Of a stretch of 64,000 nt of DNA, positions 1 through 8,077 are shown piece by piece. Source of the DNA: Rhodanobacter soli (GTDB lineage Bacteria; Pseudomonadota; Gammaproteobacteria; Xanthomonadales; Rhodanobacteraceae); assembly GCF_040548735.1 (NCBI RefSeq), contig NZ_JBEPSD010000001.1, positions 2,232,001 to 2,296,000 on the forward strand, read 5' to 3'. A program made the position numbers and the translations under genes. Below the pieces are notes generated by a model that did not search any database, was not told the DNA's origin, and saw only the letters and a list, made by a program, of their open reading frames with translations. Position 1 is the stretch's first letter; each line of letters begins with the position of its first letter.

Positions 1-489
1 GGCGACGTACTGCGCCGAGTAGTTCATGGTGGCGGCGCCGCCCGAGAGCGAGACGACCTGCGAGTTCTGCGCCGTGGCGTTGGCTGCGTTCAGCGGCATC
101 ACGACGTTGCTGGCGTTCAGCAGCTGGATCTCCACGTTGGTGGCTGCGCCGACGCCAGTGAGCTTCAGGTTGCCGGTGACGGTATCGATGTTGGCGCCGG
201 AGAACTGGGTCTGCACCGTGCTCAGGGCCGAATCGCAGCCGGTGATGTTGAGGGTGAACGGGGTCTTGTTGGCAGTGTTGCCCGCCGTGCCAAGCACCGG
301 CGCCAGCACCAGCGGCAGGGTCACGCTCTTGGTGGCCTGGGTGCCGTAGGCCGTGTTCTCGACCTTGCAGGTCTGGCCCACCACCTGGCCGGTGATGTTG
401 ATGGTGCCGTCGACGGCCTGGGCGGTCGGAGCGAAGCCGGCGGCGGCCATGATGGCGACCAGCGCAGTGGAAAGCAGGGTCTTGTTCAT
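1..489 (-). CDS. Type 1 fimbrial major subunit-like protein (partial, 3' end outside window)
   Basis: The first 163 codons are present and the gene runs off the left edge. Residues 1-25 form a Sec signal peptide (MNKTLLSTALVAIMAAAGFA...AQA), followed by a mature start of the type VDGTINITGQVVGQTC. The mature part is rich in Thr, Asn, Gly and Val. It has the two cysteines (in QTCKVEN and ITGCDSA) that form the conserved disulfide of chaperone-usher pilins. The ATG at 489 is preceded by AAGGA about 8 bases upstream. Such subunits are secreted to the periplasm and assembled by a chaperone/usher pair, which is not in this window. The family is clear; which pilus it belongs to cannot be told. Confidence 0.85.
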   Translation of the reverse strand, partial: MNKTLLSTALVAIMAAAGFAPTAQAVDGTINITGQVVGQTCKVENTAYGTQATKSVTLPLVLAPVLGTAGNTANKTPFTLNITGCDSALSTVQTQFSGANIDTVTGNLKLTGVGAATNVEIQLLNASNVVMPLNAANATAQNSQVVSLSGGAATMNYSAQYVA

Positions 490-850
490 TGCGGGTGTCC
501 TTAATGATGAGTGTTGGTTGGTGATGGCTTTGCGCTGCTGGCGGAGGAAGGTGGGCGGTCGCCTGGATCGACAGGCTGTGGCCCGGCGCGTGTCGCGCCT
601 TGAGAAGTCCCCCCGGACGGAATGTTTGCCGCGGATTCCGTGCGGCTGATCGAGTTAAAGCAATACACGTGCCAAATATTGCGTGTAAACGATTACTTCA
701 GGTGCTTGGCCGATCACAGCTGGGTAGAGATTGAGACAGGGCAACGATTACGCGCGGCACGTAGGCAATCCCTGACAAATTTCGACACCAAAAAATGCCA
801 ACTACGTCACTCTATTCGGACAAGCATATCACGTGGTTTTTACGGATTTA
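490..850. other. Intergenic stretch, comparatively AT-rich, no supported gene
   Basis: This gap lies between the divergent pilin gene and the Xre-type operon. From about 640 to 850 it is clearly more AT-rich than the surrounding coding DNA. Short open frames on the plus strand (for example 622-939) have no convincing start, codon bias or family resemblance and were rejected. It presumably holds the pilin promoter on the minus strand, but I cannot fix one. Confidence 0.5.
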
Positions 851-913
851 GTCAAGTTTGCTTGACATATGACGGGACCTCCCGTACTTTTCATTTGTCA
901 AGTTTGCTTGACA
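851..913 (+). promoter_or_regulatory. Promoter with two identical palindromic operators (putative Xre autoregulation site)
   Basis: The palindrome GTCAAGTTTGCTTGAC (arms GTCAAG/CTTGAC around TTTG) occurs twice, at 851-866 and 897-912. The second copy extends to 7-bp arms (896-913). The right arm of copy 1 contains a perfect -35 TTGACA (862-867). A -10-like TACTTT lies at 885-890 after a 17-bp spacer, which puts the start point near 897, inside copy 2. A dimeric repressor bound at both copies would cover the -35 and the start site. The Xre-family protein at 1856-2053 in the same operon is the obvious candidate ligand; that link is inference. Confidence 0.7.
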
Positions 914-935
914 TTTATCGGCAGGGAGAATCGCC

Positions 936-1019
936 ATGAACATGTGGTCGCATCTGATTTTCCCGTTGCTGGCATTGGCCTGGGACCTGGACAGCGGTGC
1001 TGCCGCGTATTGGCCATGA
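936..1019 (+). CDS. Possible 27-residue hydrophobic small protein, first ORF of the Xre operon
   Basis: ATG at 936 follows GGCAGGGAG about 8 bases upstream, so the ribosome-binding site is good. It encodes a short peptide beginning MNMWSHLIFPLLALAWDL that could span or insert in a membrane once. It lies just downstream of the double operator and 76 bases before the next gene. No family is recognised. It could be a real small protein or a leader ORF that only loads ribosomes; size alone makes it uncertain. Confidence 0.4.
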   Translation: MNMWSHLIFPLLALAWDLDSGAAAYWP

Positions 1020-1095
1020 GACGACCGCAGTGGCAGCCGGCGAAATTCCAGCCGGCGCCGGATGACTTTCTGAAATTGCCCCGAAGGAGCACGTG

Positions 1096-1707
1096 ATGCC
1101 TCGTCTTTCCGACAAGCAGTACCAGCGGCAGTCGATGCTGGCGATGACGGCGTACGTCGCCGTCATGCTGGGGGTGTGGCCGTTGGTGCGCACGGTGACC
1201 GGGCTGCCGCTGAAGATGCTGCTGGCGCTGGCGCCGGTGTTGCCGATGCTCTACATGATCGGGCTGATGGCGCGGCGCATCCGCGACAGCGACGAGCTGG
1301 AGCAGCGTACGCACCTGATCGCGCTGGGTGCCGCCACGGGCCTGGTGGGTGCGCTCAGCATGATCGGCGGATTTCTCGCTTCGGCCCAGGTCTGGCATGT
1401 GGATGGCACGATCCTGATCTGGGTCTTTCCGGCGCTGATGTTCTGCTACGGCATCACGCGCTGGTGGGTGGCGCGCCGCTATGGCGTGAGCCTGTCCTGC
1501 GACGATGAAAGCCGCGTGCCGCTGTACCAGCGCTTCCTGCTGATGGCCATCATGCTGGGCGCGCCTGCGCTGTGGTTTCGGCGATCGCTGGACGACAGCA
1601 GCCTGGGCACGCTGTGCGGCATCGCTGGCGGATTCGCCGTGCTTGGCTTGGTGCTTGGCATCGCGCGCTGGCGTCGTCGCCACGCTCATGGTGAGGAGTT
1701 GCCGTGA
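1096..1707 (+). CDS. Multi-spanning inner membrane protein of an Xre-regulated operon, function unknown
   Basis: This 203-residue protein has about five to six predicted membrane segments (roughly residues 12-32, 36-58, 76-97, 104-125, 150-165 and 172-190). A charged cytoplasmic loop around residues 60-72 reads RRIRDSDELEQRTH; this DELE-type loop is typical of small membrane proteins that are paired with short Xre regulators. ATG 1096 is chosen over the in-frame GTG at 1093 because GAAGGAG sits 6 bases before it. The 3' end overlaps the next small ORF by 4 bases (GTGA), indicating co-translation. No enzymatic motif is visible. A sensor or accessory role for the ABC transporter downstream is only a guess from context. 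Confidence 0.75.
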   Translation: MPRLSDKQYQRQSMLAMTAYVAVMLGVWPLVRTVTGLPLKMLLALAPVLPMLYMIGLMARRIRDSDELEQRTHLIALGAATGLVGALSMIGGFLASAQVWHVDGTILIWVFPALMFCYGITRWWVARRYGVSLSCDDESRVPLYQRFLLMAIMLGAPALWFRRSLDDSSLGTLCGIAGGFAVLGLVLGIARWRRRHAHGEELP

Positions 1708-1859
1708 GGAGGAACCCGCTGATCACGCGCCATCTGCGCGAGTGCATTCCCGCCATGCCCGGTTGCACGATTGCGGCTCTCGATCGTGTTGCTGAGGGCG
1801 GACATGCCGCCTGGGCTGCCGGCGTGGCGCGGGTACTGGTCACGCGGCGCTGTCGATGA
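1704..1859 (+). CDS. Possible 51-residue small protein bridging the membrane protein and the Xre gene
   Basis: The 148 bases between the membrane-protein gene and the Xre gene are open in one frame from a GTG at 1704 to a TGA at 1857. The GTG overlaps the previous stop (GTGA) and the TGA overlaps the next start (ATGA). GAGGAG at 1693-1698 is a suitable ribosome-binding site. Overlaps at both ends suggest translational coupling through this stretch. The sequence (VRRNPLITRHLREC..., Ala- and Arg-rich) resembles no family I know, so it may be a coupling ORF or a remnant. Confidence 0.35.
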   Translation: MRRNPLITRHLRECIPAMPGCTIAALDRVAEGGHAAWAAGVARVLVTRRCR

Positions 1860-2053
1860 ACAACCATGTCCGCGAGCTGCGCGGCGAACACGGCTGGTCG
1901 CAGGCCGACCTGGCCGAGCGGCTGGACGTGTCGCGGCAGACCATCAACGCGATCGAGACCGGCAAGTACGATCCCAGCCTGCCGCTAGCGTTCAGGATCG
2001 CGACATTGTTTGGCCGTCCGATTGAATCGATTTTCGTACCGGGTGAGGAGTAG
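1856..2053 (+). CDS. Xre-family (YgzD/Cro-CI type) transcriptional regulator
   Basis: This 65-residue protein consists almost wholly of a helix-turn-helix domain: LRGEHGWSQADLAERLDVSRQTINAIETGKYDPSL at residues 7-41. It ends in the PIESIFVPGEE tail typical of the small YgzD-like repressors. Length is normal for that group. The start overlaps the stop of the preceding small ORF (ATGA), and the hydrolase gene follows 3 bases after its stop, so it is embedded in the operon. It probably binds the double palindrome at 851-913 and represses the whole unit; the inducing signal is unknown. Confidence 0.9.
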   Translation: MNNHVRELRGEHGWSQADLAERLDVSRQTINAIETGKYDPSLPLAFRIATLFGRPIESIFVPGEE

Positions 2054-2056
2054 GGC

Positions 2057-3622
2057 ATGGCATTGAATGGACGTACCGCGATCCGCATCGGTGCGGTGGT
2101 CGTGGGCCTGGGTTTCCTGGCGTGGAACCAGATGCACGGCAGGGAACCGGCCACGGTACCTGCGGCGCCGGCTGTCGCGGCCAAGCCGCAGCCACCCGCG
2201 AAGGCGCCGACCTGGCGGCTGGGTTCGCTGACGCTGACCGCGTGCGAACTGGCGCAGCCGAACAGCGGGCTCAGCACGGCGGCGTGGTGCGCCGACTTCC
2301 CGGTGCCGGAAAACCGCACCGACCCGCACAGCCGCACGATCAAGCTGAAGCTGGCGGTGCTGCGCTCCAGCGCGCAGGTGGCCAGTGGCGACATGCTGGC
2401 GTTCCTCGCCGGCGGCCCCGGCCAGGCAGCGACCGACTCGGCGGGCATGGTGGCGTCGGTGCTCAAACCGCTGCTGGCGCATCGCCATGTCGTGCTGCTG
2501 GACCAGCGCGGCACCGGTGGTTCGAATGCGCTCGGTTGCAAGGAGTCCGCCGAGATGGTGACGCCTGCCGACGACAGCACGTTCGACGCCAACAAGTTGC
2601 GTGCCGCCGCCGCCGATTGCCTGCGACAACTGGCCGGCCGCGCCGACCCGCGCTACTACACCACCACGATCGCCGCGCAGGACCTGGAGGATGTGCGCAA
2701 GGCGCTCGGCTCGCCGCCGCTCGACCTGGTCGGCGTGTCATACGGCACGCGGATGGCGCAGCAGTACCTGAGGCGTTTCCCGGATGCGGTGCGCAGCGTG
2801 GTGCTGGACAGCGCGGTGCCGAATTCGCTGGCACTGGGCGAGGATTTCGCGCGCAACCTGGACGACGCGTTGAAGGCGCAATTCGCCCGTTGCACCGCCG
2901 AGCCGGCCTGCAAGAAGCAGTTCGGCGATCCGGACCAGACCCTGTACCAGCTGCGCGACGCGCTGCGCGCAAACCCGCACGAGGTCAGCTTCCGCGACCC
3001 GCAGAGCTACCAGACGGTGAAGCGGATGCTGGACGAGGACTCGCTGGCCAGCGTCGTGCGCATGTTCGCGTACACGCCGGCCACTGCCGCGCTGCTGCCG
3101 CTGTCGATCGACGCGGCCGCGCACGGCGACGTCGGCCCGCTGCTGGGCCAGGCCAAATTGCTGTCCGGCGAATTGTCCGAGCTGATGGGCAGCGGCATGC
3201 AGTACTCGGTGATCTGCAGCGAGGATGCCGACCTGCTCACGGCGCGCCCGCAGGATGCACACACCATCCTGGGCACGCGCATGGTGGATGCGCTGAAGGC
3301 GGTCTGCACGGTATGGCCGAAGGGCACGCGCCCGGCCGATTTCCATCAGCCGCTGAAGACGGACAAGCCGATGCTGCTGCTCGCCGGCCAGTACGACCCG
3401 GTGACCCCGCCGCGCTATGCCGACGAGGTGGCGCAGGGCCTGCCGAACGCGCGCGTGCTGGTGCTCAAGGGTCAGGCGCACAGCGTGATGGCGGCCGGCT
3501 GCGCACCACAACTGATCCAGCACTTCGTCGAGAAGCTCGACCCGAAGACGCTGGACGCGAGCTGCCTGGACCGGCTGCAGCCCACGCCGATCTTCATCGA
3601 CTTCAACGGTTCGACCCCTTAA
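2057..3622 (+). CDS. Membrane-anchored or secreted alpha/beta hydrolase, TAP-like (peptidase S33 type)
   Basis: This 521-residue protein starts with a hydrophobic segment (about residues 9-23) and an Ala/Pro-rich linker, so it should act in the periplasm or be membrane-anchored. The alpha/beta-hydrolase core has an oxyanion-type segment LAGGPGQAA and a nucleophile elbow GVSYGT with Ser228. The acid is Asp447 in GQYDPVTPP and the base His475 in GQAHSV, giving a complete triad. The C-terminal part matches the TAP-like domain of tripeptidyl/prolyl aminopeptidases. GAGGAG precedes ATG 2057. It lies between the Xre gene (3-base gap) and the ABC ATPase (11-base gap), so all are probably co-expressed. 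The natural substrate is unknown; a peptide is likely from the family. Confidence 0.85.
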   Translation: MALNGRTAIRIGAVVVGLGFLAWNQMHGREPATVPAAPAVAAKPQPPAKAPTWRLGSLTLTACELAQPNSGLSTAAWCADFPVPENRTDPHSRTIKLKLAVLRSSAQVASGDMLAFLAGGPGQAATDSAGMVASVLKPLLAHRHVVLLDQRGTGGSNALGCKESAEMVTPADDSTFDANKLRAAAADCLRQLAGRADPRYYTTTIAAQDLEDVRKALGSPPLDLVGVSYGTRMAQQYLRRFPDAVRSVVLDSAVPNSLALGEDFARNLDDALKAQFARCTAEPACKKQFGDPDQTLYQLRDALRANPHEVSFRDPQSYQTVKRMLDEDSLASVVRMFAYTPATAALLPLSIDAAAHGDVGPLLGQAKLLSGELSELMGSGMQYSVICSEDADLLTARPQDAHTILGTRMVDALKAVCTVWPKGTRPADFHQPLKTDKPMLLLAGQYDPVTPPRYADEVAQGLPNARVLVLKGQAHSVMAAGCAPQLIQHFVEKLDPKTLDASCLDRLQPTPIFIDFNGSTP

Positions 3623-3633
3623 GGAGCGGCGCC

Positions 3634-4368
3634 ATGATCGAGGTAAGGGATTTGCACAAGGCGTTCGGCACGGTGAAAGCCGTCGACGGCGTCAGCTTCA
3701 CCGCCCGCGACGGCGAAATCACCGGCCTGCTCGGCCCCAACGGCGCGGGCAAGACGACCACCTTGCGCATGCTCTACACGCTGATGACGCCCGATCGCGG
3801 CCAGGTGCTGGTGGACGGCATCGACGCGGCGGTCGATCCGCTCGGCGTGCGCCGCCAGCTCGGCGTGCTGCCGGATGCGCGCGGCCTGTACAAGCGGCTT
3901 ACGGCGCGCGAGAACATCGACTATTTCGGGCGCCTGCACGGCTTGCCGGAGGACCTGCTGGCGAGCCGGCGCGAGGCGCTGGTCAAGGCGCTGGAGATGG
4001 ACGATATCGCCGACCGGCGTACCGAGGGTTTCTCGCAGGGCCAGCGGGTGAAGACCGCGATCGCCCGTGCGCTGGTGCACGATCCGCGCAACGTGATCCT
4101 CGATGAGCCGACCAACGGCCTCGACGTGATGGCCACGCGTGCATTGCGCCAGTTCATGGCGAGGCTGAAGGCGGAGGGCCGCTGCGTGCTGTTCTCCAGC
4201 CACATCATGCAGGAGGTCGCCGCGCTGTGCGACCGCATCGTGGTGATCGCGCACGGCCGCGTGGTGGCGGACGAATCGCCGGACGCGCTGCGCGCGCAGA
4301 CCGGCGCGGCCAACCTGGAGGATGCATTCGTGAAGATCATCGGCACCGACGAGGGACTGGCGGCATGA
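3634..4368 (+). CDS. natA: ABC transporter ATP-binding protein, NatA-like
   Basis: This 244-residue ATPase has Walker A GPNGAGKT at 34-41, the signature FSQGQ at 133-137, Walker B NVILDEPT at 153-160 and a switch histidine in SSHIMQE. The pattern RARENIDYFGRLHGL and overall length match NatA of Na+-exporting NatAB systems and related ABC-2 exporters. AAGGAG at 3621-3626 is an excellent ribosome-binding site. Its stop overlaps the permease start (ATGA at 4365-4368), so the two subunits are coupled. It powers the permease encoded next at the inner membrane. Na+ as substrate is inferred from the family name only; another compound is possible. Confidence 0.88.
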   Translation: MIEVRDLHKAFGTVKAVDGVSFTARDGEITGLLGPNGAGKTTTLRMLYTLMTPDRGQVLVDGIDAAVDPLGVRRQLGVLPDARGLYKRLTARENIDYFGRLHGLPEDLLASRREALVKALEMDDIADRRTEGFSQGQRVKTAIARALVHDPRNVILDEPTNGLDVMATRALRQFMARLKAEGRCVLFSSHIMQEVAALCDRIVVIAHGRVVADESPDALRAQTGAANLEDAFVKIIGTDEGLAA

Positions 4369-5570
4369 ACAAGGCAACCTCGAAACCCCCGCGTGGCCGC
4401 GCCTTCCTCACCGTGTTCCTGAAAGAGGTGAAGGAGAACCTGCGCGACCGGCGCACCTTGATGAGCGCGTTCCTGACCGGCCCGTTGCTGGGGCCGTTGC
4501 TGTTCGTGATGCTGATCAACGTCACCCTCAACCGCGAACTGGAGAAGGCCGAGAAGCCGCTGCCGGTGCCAGTGATCGGTGCCGAATTCGCACCGAACCT
4601 GCTCGAGGCGCTGAAAGCCGGCGGCGTGGTGCCGGGTGCGGCGGTGGCCGATCCCGAGCAGACCGTGCGCAAGCAGGACGCCGACGTGGTGCTGCGCATC
4701 GCCGCCGACTACGGCAAGGCCTGGCGCAAGGGCGAACCGGTGCAGGTCGAGCTGTTCTACGACTCCTCGCAACGCGACGCCAATACCTCGGTGGAGCGGG
4801 TGACCAGGCTGGTCGAAGGCTATGCGCGGCAGCAGGGCGCGATGCGGCTGGTCGCGCGGGGGATGTCGCCGAGCACGGCCTGGCCGTTGCAGGTGGCCCG
4901 GCGCGACCAGGCCACGCCGCAGTCGCGCGCGGTGCTGATGTTCGCGATGCTGCCGTACTTCTTCGTGATCACCATCTTCATGGGCGGCATGTACCTGGCG
5001 ATCGACCTCACCGCCGGCGAGCGCGAGCGGCAGTCGCTGGAGCCGCTGTTCGCCAACCCGGTGGCGCGCTGGAAGATCCTGTGCGGCAAGCTGGCGGCGA
5101 TCTGCGCGTTCTCCACCGCCAGCCTGTTGATCACCCTGCTGGCGTTCGCGGTGGTGGGGCAGTTCATTCCCGCCGAGAAGATCGGCATGGAGCTGGACCT
5201 GGGCCTGCATTTCGCGACTTACGTGTCGCTGCTGATGCTGCCGCTGGTGCTGCTGCTGGCCGTGCTGCAGTCGATGGTGGCAGCGTTCGCCAAGAGCTAC
5301 CGCGAGGCGCAGACCTACATTTCGCTGCTGATGCTGGTGCCGATCATTCCCAGCCTGTTGTTGTCGTTCATGCCGATCAAGGCGCAGGCGTGGATGTACG
5401 CCGTGCCGCTGCTGGGCCAAAACCTCGGCATCATGCAACTGCTGCGCGGCGACGGCGTCACCGGCGAGCAGCTCGGCTTGTGCCTGGCCGGCAGCCTCGC
5501 GGCGGCGCTGCTCGCGGTGCTGGCGACGGTGCAGCTGTACCGCTCGGAAAAGCTGGCGATCTCGGCCTGA
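4365..5570 (+). CDS. natB: ABC transporter permease, NatB-like (ABC-2 type)
   Basis: This 401-residue membrane protein has the NatB/ABC-2 layout: one N-terminal helix (about residues 38-58), a large extracytoplasmic domain (about 60-185), then five to six helices from residue 190 to the C-terminus. It contains the typical TAGERERQSLEPLFANPV motif after the second helix. The start ATG overlaps the natA stop. It forms the membrane pore of the exporter with the preceding ATPase and ends the operon. A REP-like palindrome directly follows and may stop or stabilise the transcript. Confidence 0.88.
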   Translation: MNKATSKPPRGRAFLTVFLKEVKENLRDRRTLMSAFLTGPLLGPLLFVMLINVTLNRELEKAEKPLPVPVIGAEFAPNLLEALKAGGVVPGAAVADPEQTVRKQDADVVLRIAADYGKAWRKGEPVQVELFYDSSQRDANTSVERVTRLVEGYARQQGAMRLVARGMSPSTAWPLQVARRDQATPQSRAVLMFAMLPYFFVITIFMGGMYLAIDLTAGERERQSLEPLFANPVARWKILCGKLAAICAFSTASLLITLLAFAVVGQFIPAEKIGMELDLGLHFATYVSLLMLPLVLLLAVLQSMVAAFAKSYREAQTYISLLMLVPIIPSLLLSFMPIKAQAWMYAVPLLGQNLGIMQLLRGDGVTGEQLGLCLAGSLAAALLAVLATVQLYRSEKLAISA

Positions 5571-5577
5571 GGAGCCG

Positions 5578-5625
5578 CGAAGAGCGACCCCACCCCAACC
5601 CTTCCCTGCGTTGCAGGGGAGGGAG
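5578..5625. repeat. REP-like palindromic element (CCCTYCCCTGC family), single copy
   Basis: A GC-rich head (GAGCGACCCCACCCCAACCC) leads into the palindrome CTTCCCTGC-GTT-GCAGGGGAGGG. The same head plus palindrome is found at 10677-10725 and, in opposite orientation, at 10608-10652. It sits between the converging natB and EF-hand genes, where it could act as a bidirectional transcription stop. It has no T-tract, so a classical intrinsic terminator is not supported. Confidence 0.7.
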
Positions 5626-5952
5626 TTATCGGGGCGGCGCGGTCAGTTCGCGCGCGTTGAGATAACCGTCATGATTGCGGTCCAGCTTGCGGAACTGGCT
5701 GCGCAGGTTGTCCTGGAAGTCGGTCAGCGCGATCGGCCGGCCGCGGTTGCCTGGCAGCTCCCCGGTTTCGAGGATGCCGTCGCCGTTGCTGTCCATGCTG
5801 CGGAAGCTCCGATCCATGTACGCCAGGTATTCGGCCTCGCTGACGCGGCCGTCGCCATCGCTGTCGAACATCTGCAGGTATTCCGAACGCGTGTCCTGCG
5901 CCAGCGCAGCGGACGCCGCCAGCAGCAACGCCAGCGCGGCGGCCAGCCGCAC
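5626..5952 (-). CDS. Secreted EF-hand calcium-binding protein
   Basis: This 108-residue protein has a signal peptide (VRLAAALALLLAASAALAQ) and three 12-residue EF-hand loops: DSDGDGRVSEAE, DSNGDGILETGE and DRNHDGYLNARE. All have Asp at positions 1 and 3, Gly at 6 and Glu at 12, so each should bind Ca2+. The start is taken as the GTG at 5952, two codons after a CTG that overlaps the folE stop; no strong ribosome-binding site is seen, so translation may be coupled to folE. The product is likely periplasmic. Small EF-hand proteins of this sort are common in xanthomonads and have no defined role. Confidence 0.8.
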   Translation of the reverse strand: MRLAAALALLLAASAALAQDTRSEYLQMFDSDGDGRVSEAEYLAYMDRSFRSMDSNGDGILETGELPGNRGRPIALTDFQDNLRSQFRKLDRNHDGYLNARELTAPPR

Positions 5953-5954
5953 GT

Positions 5955-6557
5955 TCAGCGGCTGCCGCCGTGGATGCCGATGAACTGCAGGAATTCCGCG
6001 CGGGTGCGCGCGTCGTCGCGGAAGGTGCCGAGCATCTGGCTGGTCACCATCGACACGCCGCGCTTGTGCACGCCGCGGGTGGTCATGCACTCGTGGCTGG
6101 CGTCGATCACCACCGCCACGCCGGCCGGCTGCAGGGTCTCCTGGATGCACTGGGCGATCTGCGCAGTGAGCTTCTCCTGCACCTGGAAGCGGCGCGCGAA
6201 GCCGTCCACCACGCGCGCCAGCTTGCTGATGCCGACCACGCGGTTGGTCGGCAGGTAGCCGACGTGGGCGCGGCCGATGATCGGCGCCATGTGGTGCTCG
6301 CAGTGGCTCTCGAACTCGATATCGCGCAGCACCACCATCTCGTCGTAGCCGTTCACCTCCTTGAAGGTGCGGCGCAGGTAGTCGCCCGGATCGGATTCGT
6401 AACCGGAGAACCAGTCGCGGTACGCCTTGACCACCCGCTTGGGCGTATCCAGCAGGCCCTCGCGCGCCGGGTCTTCGCCGGCCCAGCGCAGCAGCGTGCG
6501 CACGGCCTCTTCGGCCTGTTCCTGGCTGACGTCGTTCGGGTGGGGCTGGTCGCTCAT
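5955..6557 (-). CDS. folE: GTP cyclohydrolase I (FolE)
   Basis: This 200-residue enzyme converts GTP to 7,8-dihydroneopterin triphosphate, the first step of folate biosynthesis. Zinc ligands are visible as Cys86 and His89 in [10 protein letters not shown] and Cys157 in SHECMTTRG; their spacing is that of E. coli FolE. Also present are the family motifs [16 protein letters not shown] and QERLT-like QEKLTAQIA. It has the zinc-dependent, type IA form. ATG 6557 is preceded by AGGA. The EF-hand gene follows immediately and may be co-transcribed. Confidence 0.97.
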   Translation of the reverse strand: MSDQPHPNDVSQEQAEEAVRTLLRWAGEDPAREGLLDTPKRVVKAYRDWFSGYESDPGDYLRRTFKEVNGYDEMVVLRDIEFESHCEHHMAPIIGRAHVGYLPTNRVVGISKLARVVDGFARRFQVQEKLTAQIAQCIQETLQPAGVAVVIDASHECMTTRGVHKRGVSMVTSQMLGTFRDDARTRAEFLQFIGIHGGSR

Positions 6558-6634
6558 GCGGATGTCCTGGGTATGCGGATCAGGACAGTCTAGCGTCCGC
6601 GTCAAGCCCCTGCAGGCACCGGGGCCGGCGCGGC

Positions 6635-8077
6635 TCAGGGCTCGATGTCGTCGCCCTGGTCATCCAGCGCCGGCACATCGCCCAGCAGCTGCTGGGTGAC
6701 CTCGCCGGACAGCGTCTCCACGCCGCGCAGCTTGCGCTCGATTGCGCGGGTGCGCTGGCCGGCGCTGTCGATGCTGTTGCGCGCGGCGTCGAGTTGCTTG
6801 CGGGTTTTTTCCAGCACCACGCCGAACTTGCCGAACTCGTTCTTCACCGCGCCGAGCAGCGCCCATACCTCGCTGCTGCGCTTGGCGATCGCCAGCGTGC
6901 GGAAACCCATCTGCAGGCTGTTGAGCAGGGCGCTCAGCGTGGTCGGGCCGGCCACGGTGACGCGGTGCTCGCGCTGCAGCAGCTCGAACAGTCCTGGCCG
7001 GCGGATCACCTCGGCGAACAGGCCCTCGGTGGGCAGGAACAGCACGGCGAAATCGGTGGTGTGCGGTGGTGCGATGTACTTGCTCTTGATCCGCCGGGCC
7101 TCTTCGCGTACGCGGATTTCCAGCGCGCGGCCGGCGATGCCGGCGGCCTCAATGTCGGCGTTCTCCTGCGCTTCGAGCAGGCGCTGGTAGTCCTCCATCG
7201 GGAACTTCGCGTCGATCGGCAGCAGGATGTGCTCACCCTCGCCCTGGCCGGGCATGCGGATCGCGAACTCGACGCGTTCGTTGCTGCCGGGCACGGTGAT
7301 CACGTTGGACTCGTATTGTTCGGCGGTGAGCATCTGTTCGAGCAGCGCGCCCAGCTGCACTTCGCCCAGGATGCCGCGGCTTTTCACGTTGGTCAGCACG
7401 CGCTTCAGGTCGCCCACGCCGATCGCCAGGTTCTGCATCTCGCCGAGGCCGCGCTGCACCGCCTCCAGCCGTTCGGACACCAGCTGGAACGACTGGCCCA
7501 GCCGCGTCTCCAGCGTGCTTTGCAGCTTCTCGTCGACGGTGGCGCGCATCTGCTCCAGCTTGGCCGCGTTGTCCTGCTGGATCGCGCCGAGCTTGGCCTC
7601 CAGCGTGGCGCGCACTTCGCCCATGCGCTTTTCGTGCTCGGCGCTGAGCGCGGCGAAGCGCTGTTGCTGCTGCTCGCCGAAATGGTTGAGCGCGAGTGTG
7701 GTTTCCTCGCGGCTCTTGCGCGCGTCCTCGGCGAGGCGCTGTGCCAGCGCCTGCAGGCCGGTATCGGTGCGTTCGGTGAGCAGGTTCAGGCGCTGGCCGA
7801 AGCCGTCGATGCGCTCGGCCTGCTGCTGCGACATGCCGTTGAGCTGCTCGCCGAGGTGGCCGCGGAAGCGGTCGAAGCCCTGTTGCAGCTCCTCGCGCCC
7901 GGCGCGCTGTTCCTCGCGCAGGGTGCGTTCGACGCGCGCGCTGTCGTCCTTCAGGGCGTCCAGCTTCGCGCCCAGGCTGGGGTCGCCGCGGCCGCGCAGC
8001 AGCACCGCGACCTGCAACAGCAGCACCAGCGCGGCGAGGATGACGAGGGCGATCAGCAGGATTTCATTGAGCGGCAT
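6635..8077 (-). CDS. rmuC: DNA recombination protein RmuC
   Basis: This 480-residue protein has an N-terminal transmembrane helix (about residues 5-27), a long coiled-coil from about 35 to 215 rich in Gln, Glu and Arg, and then the RmuC nuclease-like domain. That domain has the family segments [36 protein letters not shown] and [21 protein letters not shown]. RmuC limits recombination between inverted repeats; its biochemical activity is predicted to be a PD-(D/E)xK-type nuclease. Length is close to the E. coli protein. It is followed by folE after 77 bases. Confidence 0.95.
   Translation of the reverse strand: MPLNEILLIALVILAALVLLLQVAVLLRGRGDPSLGAKLDALKDDSARVERTLREEQRAGREELQQGFDRFRGHLGEQLNGMSQQQAERIDGFGQRLNLLTERTDTGLQALAQRLAEDARKSREETTLALNHFGEQQQQRFAALSAEHEKRMGEVRATLEAKLGAIQQDNAAKLEQMRATVDEKLQSTLETRLGQSFQLVSERLEAVQRGLGEMQNLAIGVGDLKRVLTNVKSRGILGEVQLGALLEQMLTAEQYESNVITVPGSNERVEFAIRMPGQGEGEHILLPIDAKFPMEDYQRLLEAQENADIEAAGIAGRALEIRVREEARRIKSKYIAPPHTTDFAVLFLPTEGLFAEVIRRPGLFELLQREHRVTVAGPTTLSALLNSLQMGFRTLAIAKRSSEVWALLGAVKNEFGKFGVVLEKTRKQLDAARNSIDSAGQRTRAIERKLRGVETLSGEVTQQLLGDVPALDDQGDDIEP

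Noticed and set aside
622..1096. Short plus-strand frames before the Xre operon
   Set aside because: They cross the operator/promoter, have poor starts and no recognisable features. Only the 27-codon ORF at 936 has a proper ribosome-binding site.
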